Assembly: GCA_902773155.1 (NCBI GenBank)
Contig: CACYDK010000019.1
Span: 1-16,112 of the forward strand
Origin: an uncultured Ruminococcus sp.
Lineage (GTDB): Bacteria > Bacillota > Clostridia > Oscillospirales > Acutalibacteraceae
Direction of reading: 5' to 3'
DNA: 16,112 nucleotides
Shown piece after piece: positions 12,562-16,112 of the stretch. Every line of letters begins with the position of its first letter. Position 1 is the first letter of the stretch. A program made the position numbers and the translations under genes. Below the pieces are notes generated by a model, which was given only the letters and a program-made list of their open reading frames with translations, did not search any database and was not told the DNA's origin.

Positions 12562-15500
12562 ATGAAGAAAAACTCACTGTTTAAGAAGGTTGCCGCTACG
12601 GCGCTTTCTGTAGTGATGGGTTTAAGCGTTATCGCGGTAGGCGTTCCCTCAGCGTTCGCCGCCAAGAAGAAATACGTTAAATCCATTTCCGTTGCTAAGA
12701 GCAAAGTAACGGTAAACGCAGGCAAGAGCACGAAGGTAAAGGTTACCGTAAAGGTAAGCGGCTCTGCCAGCAAAAAATTCACAGTAAAAACTTCTAACAA
12801 GAAGGTAGCTACAGCTAAGGTTTCCGGTCAATCCGTAAAGATTTCCGCTAAAAACCTCACCAAGAAAAAGACCGCGACTATCACGGTTACAACAAAGGCA
12901 AAAAGCAAGAAGGGCAAAAAGCTCTCCAAGAAGATCAAGGTAACGGTCAAGCCCACGGTCGTTCCGGAGACTACACCGACAGAGGCTCCCACAGCCGCTC
13001 CCACAGAGGCTCCCACAGAGACTCCTACGGATGCTCCCGTAGTTGACCCGACAGAGGCTCCCACAGCCGCTCCCGCGGACAAGCTCGAAAAGATCACGGT
13101 TACCGCCGAGCCCGCTGTTATCAGTGAAGGCGCTACTTCCCAGATCAAGGTAGTTTCCGATACTCCCGGCGTAGAGATCGCCAAGGTCGAGTATCAGTCC
13201 TCCAACGAGTACACCGCCACAGTAAACTCCAGCGGTATTGTTTCCGGCTTAAAGGCCAACAACGCTCCCGTTGTTATCACCGTTAAGGCCTATGACGCGG
13301 CCGGCAACGTTGTTTCCGGCACAGTTAACGTTACCGTTAACGCTAAGATCGACGCCAAGATCTCCGGCGTTGAAGATAAGCTCGCCCTCTTCTTAGGCGG
13401 CACAAAGAAGCTCAACCCCATCGTTGAGGGCGCCGAGGCCAACTTTACCTACGCTTCCTCCGACGAAGCCGTAGCCACAGTTGCCGCTGACGGCACAATC
13501 ACAGCAGTTGGCAACGGTACCGCTAACATAACGGTAACGGTAACCGGCACAGCCGCTTCCGCTGTATGCGTTGTTACAGTTACAGACAGCGCTCCCGGAA
13601 TCGCCTCCTTCAAGGCTGTTCACGCCGACACTCTCCGCGTTGAGCTCACAGCTCCTATATCTGCCGACGACCACGACGCGGTAAAGGTTACTCTCAAGAA
13701 GGGTATCACAGAGCTCAAGCCCGTTGTTAAGTGGGACGGCGACGCCGCCATCGTTCTTACAACAGACTCCGATTTTGAGGGCACAGGCTACACAGTAGAG
13801 ATCAGCTCCGATACAGTTTCTCTCGACAGCACCAAGCTCAAAGCTGAGGTAGAGCTCGAGAAGAGAGACGTAAAGCAGATCAAGATCACAACAAACGCCA
13901 TCCCGAAGGCCAACGGCGCAAAGATTTACTTCAACGCGCTCGACAACTACGGCGATCCCATCAAGAACATTACAGCAGATAAGTTCACATGGACTCTCAA
14001 CTGCTCAAGACCCGACGTTGACCTCAAGCTCATCACAAAGATCGACGTCTACGAGGGCTACCTCGCTCTTGACGGACTCAAGAACATCGACGAGATCAAG
14101 GTTGACGATACATCCTTCAACGTTAAGGCCGAGTACAAGGACAATCCCATCGAGATCAACGACACCGCCAAGGTTGACGTTAAGTCTCTCCTCGTTGAGA
14201 GCATCGTTCTCGAAGGCCTCGAGGCCGGCAAGATCTATGAGAACGCAACCGAGCAGCCCTATGTTCTCACATACACAGCCAAGGATAACTACGGCAACGA
14301 TATCGACTGGTCGCTCTACGCCGCAGGCGCTTACAACAACCAGTTCACCGCTCAGTCCAGCAATCCCGACCTCGTTTCCGCTCCTTCCGTATATGAAGGC
14401 AAGCTCCAGGTTAAGGTTGCTCCCGACAAGGACGGCGAAGCCACTATCACTATCCAGGGTAACGACCTCAAGACATCCTCTCTTAAGATCGATGTTCTCA
14501 AGGCTCCTGTTCCGATCAAGATCAAGTTCCCCGAGGAGAAGTACACTCTCATCGCGGGCGACAGCTCAATGGTTAAGCTCCCGATCACATTTGTTGACCA
14601 GTACGGCGACGATATCATCGCGGGCAACGTTTCCACAGCTACATATCAGAAGCTGTTCAAAAAGACAACAAACGCCAAGGGCACTCTCACATACAACTTT
14701 GTTCCCTCCAAGGACGGCGATTATATCAATCTTTCCGCCAAGAGCGTAACAGAGGCCGCCAAGAACGTAGCTATCACCTACACAGCCTACGATATGGACG
14801 GCAACACAGTAGTTTCCGAGTACCGCTTCGACATCAACGAGGCAAGAAAGCCCAACACTATCGTTATTAAGAACGTTAAGGTCGACGAGACAGTTGAGCT
14901 CGTAACAGGCGAGCAGTTCAAGTTCGAAATCGACGTTCTCGACAACCACGGCGAGAAGTGGACAGGCGGCGACGTAAGCTTCATCTTCGTTGTTAAGGAA
15001 GGCGCCGCTTACATCAGCTCCATCGCATCCGGCGTAGACAAGGACGGCAACGGCTACATCACAGTCGAGGCTCTCAAGAAGAGCTACAAGACAGGCGCCG
15101 ACCTCCAGTTCTATATCGAGATGTACTACAAGACCGAGCTCGTTTACAAGACATCCGATCCGAGACCGATCGTTATCTACGATAACCTCAGCGAGATCGT
15201 TGCCTCCATCGAGAACGGCGAGTACAAGTCAGGCCAGACAGTAGCTCTTACACTCAAGGCTTACAACAAGGACGAAAAGTCCAACGAGCTCCTCACAACC
15301 TACAACAAGACCTATAAGGAAGTTGAGTTCAAGGAGTACGACGAGAAGGGCAACTTGGGCGGAACACAGCTTGCCGACGTAACATTTGTCGACGGCGTAG
15401 CCACAGTTAACCTTACAACCCAGAAGGCCGGCAAGATCTACTTCACCGCTTCTATCCCGGCTGTAGGTAAGTCCAGCCCGATAACTATTTCTACAAAGAG

Positions 15501-15825
15501 CACTAAGATCGACGTAGTTCCCAGCGACGCTGTACGCTACGCTGTAGACCTCACATCGAGCGCTATCACGATCACCTGTCTCGACAAGAACGATAACGTC
15601 AAGACTGACTACAAGCCCACTGAGTCCACATACATCACCCTCGAAAACGTAGAAGAAGGCGTTAAGGCTTCCGACTATATCGAGAACGTAATGTCCAGCG
15701 ACAGCAGGGCTAAGGTAGACTTTGTAGACGGTGTTGCTACACTTAACATCTTAAAGGCTCTCCCGAAGGACGCTGTAGTTAAGGTAACAACCGATGCTGT
15801 AACAGGCTCCAAGACAGTTAAATAA
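12562..15825 (+). CDS. Large secreted multi-domain bacterial Ig-like (Big_2-type) surface protein
   Basis: ATG 12562 lies 7 bases after GGAGGT and gives 1087 residues; a GTG at 12508 upstream lacks a ribosome site. A Sec signal peptide (KK start, hydrophobic core 10-28, PSAFA before a cut near 33/34) is clear. Residues 35-131 form a very Lys-rich Ig-like domain (KSISVAKSKVTVNAGKS, VKTSNKKVATA). Residues 135-172 are a Pro/Thr/Glu/Ala linker (PTEAPTAAP). Several acidic Ig-like domains follow, with YASSDEAVATV and a recurring Asp-Tyr-Gly element (DNYGD near 461, DNYGN near 575, DQYGD near 679, DNHGE near 794). I see no LPxTG motif, SLH repeat, dockerin or C-terminal membrane helix, so anchoring is unknown. 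The strong promoter, stable leader hairpin and biased codons (ACA, GTT, CTC, TCC) suggest an abundant envelope or S-layer-like protein. Its ligand is unknown. Confidence 0.85.
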   Translation: MKKNSLFKKVAATALSVVMGLSVIAVGVPSAFAAKKKYVKSISVAKSKVTVNAGKSTKVKVTVKVSGSASKKFTVKTSNKKVATAKVSGQSVKISAKNLTKKKTATITVTTKAKSKKGKKLSKKIKVTVKPTVVPETTPTEAPTAAPTEAPTETPTDAPVVDPTEAPTAAPADKLEKITVTAEPAVISEGATSQIKVVSDTPGVEIAKVEYQSSNEYTATVNSSGIVSGLKANNAPVVITVKAYDAAGNVVSGTVNVTVNAKIDAKISGVEDKLALFLGGTKKLNPIVEGAEANFTYASSDEAVATVAADGTITAVGNGTANITVTVTGTAASAVCVVTVTDSAPGIASFKAVHADTLRVELTAPISADDHDAVKVTLKKGITELKPVVKWDGDAAIVLTTDSDFEGTGYTVEISSDTVSLDSTKLKAEVELEKRDVKQIKITTNAIPKANGAKIYFNALDNYGDPIKNITADKFTWTLNCSRPDVDLKLITKIDVYEGYLALDGLKNIDEIKVDDTSFNVKAEYKDNPIEINDTAKVDVKSLLVESIVLEGLEAGKIYENATEQPYVLTYTAKDNYGNDIDWSLYAAGAYNNQFTAQSSNPDLVSAPSVYEGKLQVKVAPDKDGEATITIQGNDLKTSSLKIDVLKAPVPIKIKFPEEKYTLIAGDSSMVKLPITFVDQYGDDIIAGNVSTATYQKLFKKTTNAKGTLTYNFVPSKDGDYINLSAKSVTEAAKNVAITYTAYDMDGNTVVSEYRFDINEARKPNTIVIKNVKVDETVELVTGEQFKFEIDVLDNHGEKWTGGDVSFIFVVKEGAAYISSIASGVDKDGNGYITVEALKKSYKTGADLQFYIEMYYKTELVYKTSDPRPIVIYDNLSEIVASIENGEYKSGQTVALTLKAYNKDEKSNELLTTYNKTYKEVEFKEYDEKGNLGGTQLADVTFVDGVATVNLTTQKAGKIYFTASIPAVGKSSPITISTKSTKIDVVPSDAVRYAVDLTSSAITITCLDKNDNVKTDYKPTESTYITLENVEEGVKASDYIENVMSSDSRAKVDFVDGVATLNILKALPKDAVVKVTTDAVTGSKTVK
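12976..13074 (+). repeat. DNA repeat encoding the Pro/Thr linker
   Basis: Tandem variants of ACAGAGGCTCCC and ACAGCCGCTCCC make up the linker. A 27-base stretch beginning CCGACAGAGGCTCCCACAGC occurs identically at 12976-13002 and 13048-13074, 72 bases apart and in frame. Slippage or recombination would change linker length by 24 residues without breaking the frame. Confidence 0.8.
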
Positions 15826-15842
15826 TAACTAAATCTCATCAA

Positions 15843-15875
15843 GGCGGCTCAGATAATCCTGAGCCGCCGCTTTTT
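15843..15875 (+). terminator. Rho-independent terminator of the Ig-like protein gene
   Basis: A perfect 10-bp stem GGCGGCTCAG/CTGAGCCGCC (15843-15852 with 15859-15868) around ATAATC, then GCTTTTT. Confidence 0.92.
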
Positions 15876-15888
15876 GCGTTTATGATTC

Positions 15889-15925
15889 TATATCAGCCGC
15901 CATGACCCGCAAATATATCAGCCGC
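15889..15925. repeat. 12-base direct repeat upstream of the tRNA promoter
   Basis: TATATCAGCCGC occurs at 15889-15900 and again at 15914-15925, 25 bases apart. It lies about 45 bases upstream of the tRNA -35 box. Function unknown. Confidence 0.5.
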
Positions 15926-15968
15926 ATATTATTAGTGCAACGCCGATCAAAAATGATTAAAAATTGTA

Positions 15969-15997
15969 TTGACAAAAAGGCATTAATACGCTATAAT
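15969..15997 (+). promoter_or_regulatory. Perfect sigma-A promoter of tRNA-Met
   Basis: TTGACA (15969-15974), a 17-base spacer and TATAAT (15992-15997), with A-tracts just upstream. Transcription would start near 16003-16004. Confidence 0.9.
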
Positions 15998-16002
15998 TAC
16001 AA

Positions 16003-16025
16003 ATGCTGATTTAATAAATCAGCAT
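16003..16025 (+). other. Hairpin in the pre-tRNA 5' leader
   Basis: ATGCTGATTT (16003-16012) and AAATCAGCAT (16016-16025) form a perfect 10-bp stem with a 3-base loop. It starts at about +1 and ends 4 bases before the mature tRNA. Confidence 0.65.
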
Positions 16026-16029
16026 ACGT

Positions 16030-16106
16030 GGCGGAATAGCTCAGCTGGCTAGAGCATTCGGTTCATACCCGAAGTGTCGTAGGTTCAAGTCCTATTTCCG
16101 CTACCA
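16030..16106 (+). tRNA. tRNA-Met(CAT), elongator type
   Basis: A 77-base cloverleaf with encoded CCA. The acceptor arm GGCGGAA pairs with TTCCGCT (a G-T pair at 1-72). The D arm contains AGCTCAGCTGGCTAGAGC, the anticodon stem is TTCGG/CCGAA around TTCATAC (anticodon CAT), and the T arm is GTAGG-TTCAAGT-CCTAT. The initiator hallmarks (mismatched first pair, three G-C pairs in the anticodon stem) are absent, and the sequence resembles clostridial/Bacillus elongator Met rather than the lysidine-type Ile(CAT). Confidence 0.95.
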
Positions 16107-16112
16107 ACGGCC

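Noticed and set aside
14018..14749. 243-codon Ser/Thr/Arg-rich frame on the plus strand
   Set aside because: It is an out-of-frame reading of the Ig-like protein gene; the composition is an artefact of its codon bias.
9612..16106. Integrated prophage or island bounded by tRNA-Met
   Set aside because: No integrase and no copy of the tRNA 3' end were seen near the tail cassette, and an independent surface-protein gene lies between.
1..16112. CRISPR array, insertion sequence or toxin-antitoxin pair
   Set aside because: No regularly spaced identical repeats, transposase or recognisable toxin/antitoxin genes were found on either strand.

Overview
The window looks like a chromosomal segment of an anaerobic clostridial Firmicute, probably an Oscillospiraceae/Ruminococcaceae-type gut bacterium. 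That placement is inferred. It rests on a pyruvate:ferredoxin oxidoreductase, a minD-like gene beside mgsA, AGCS transport, moderately GC-rich genes between AT-rich spacers, strong Shine-Dalgarno sites and consensus sigma-A promoters. No mobile-element recombinase, CRISPR array or rRNA is visible.

Layout. (1) 2-530: 3' end of nifJ and its terminator. (2) 586-956: a free-standing transcription unit with a perfect TTGACA-17-TATAAT promoter and a strong terminator but no ordinary gene. Its transcript has degenerate repeats, hairpins, and four Shine-Dalgarno/ATG pairs that open frames of 21, 1, 4 and 2 codons. I do not recognise the RNA. (3) 1016-3066, minus strand: a DegT/DnrJ/EryC1-type sugar aminotransferase and a membrane-anchored SleB-like wall hydrolase, overlapping by ATGA, behind a structured leader of about 190 nt. 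(4) 3525-4682: a MinD-like ATPase without a membrane-targeting tail, followed by a methylglyoxal synthase with two unusual active-site-loop residues. (5) 4849-7939: hisS-aspS operon. (6) 8101-9519: an AGCS sodium:alanine/glycine symporter. (7) 9612-12231, minus strand: a two-gene phage tail cassette. It encodes a BppU-like baseplate/fibre protein and a receptor-binding protein whose C-terminus resembles the C-type-lectin targets of diversity-generating retroelements. No other phage genes are present, and a terminator-like hairpin lies in its leader. (8) 12562-15825: a 1087-residue secreted protein with Ig-like domains, driven by a perfect promoter. (9) 16030-16106: an elongator tRNA-Met with its own perfect promoter.

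Most units are self-contained housekeeping or envelope functions. The aminotransferase/hydrolase pair and the Ig-like protein are envelope-related. The tail cassette is the clearest foreign element; it is transcribed convergently with the symporter, sharing one bidirectional hairpin terminator, and divergently from the surface protein. The two parts I consider most worth follow-up are the orphan RNA at 621-956 and the orphan DGR-target-like tail cassette.
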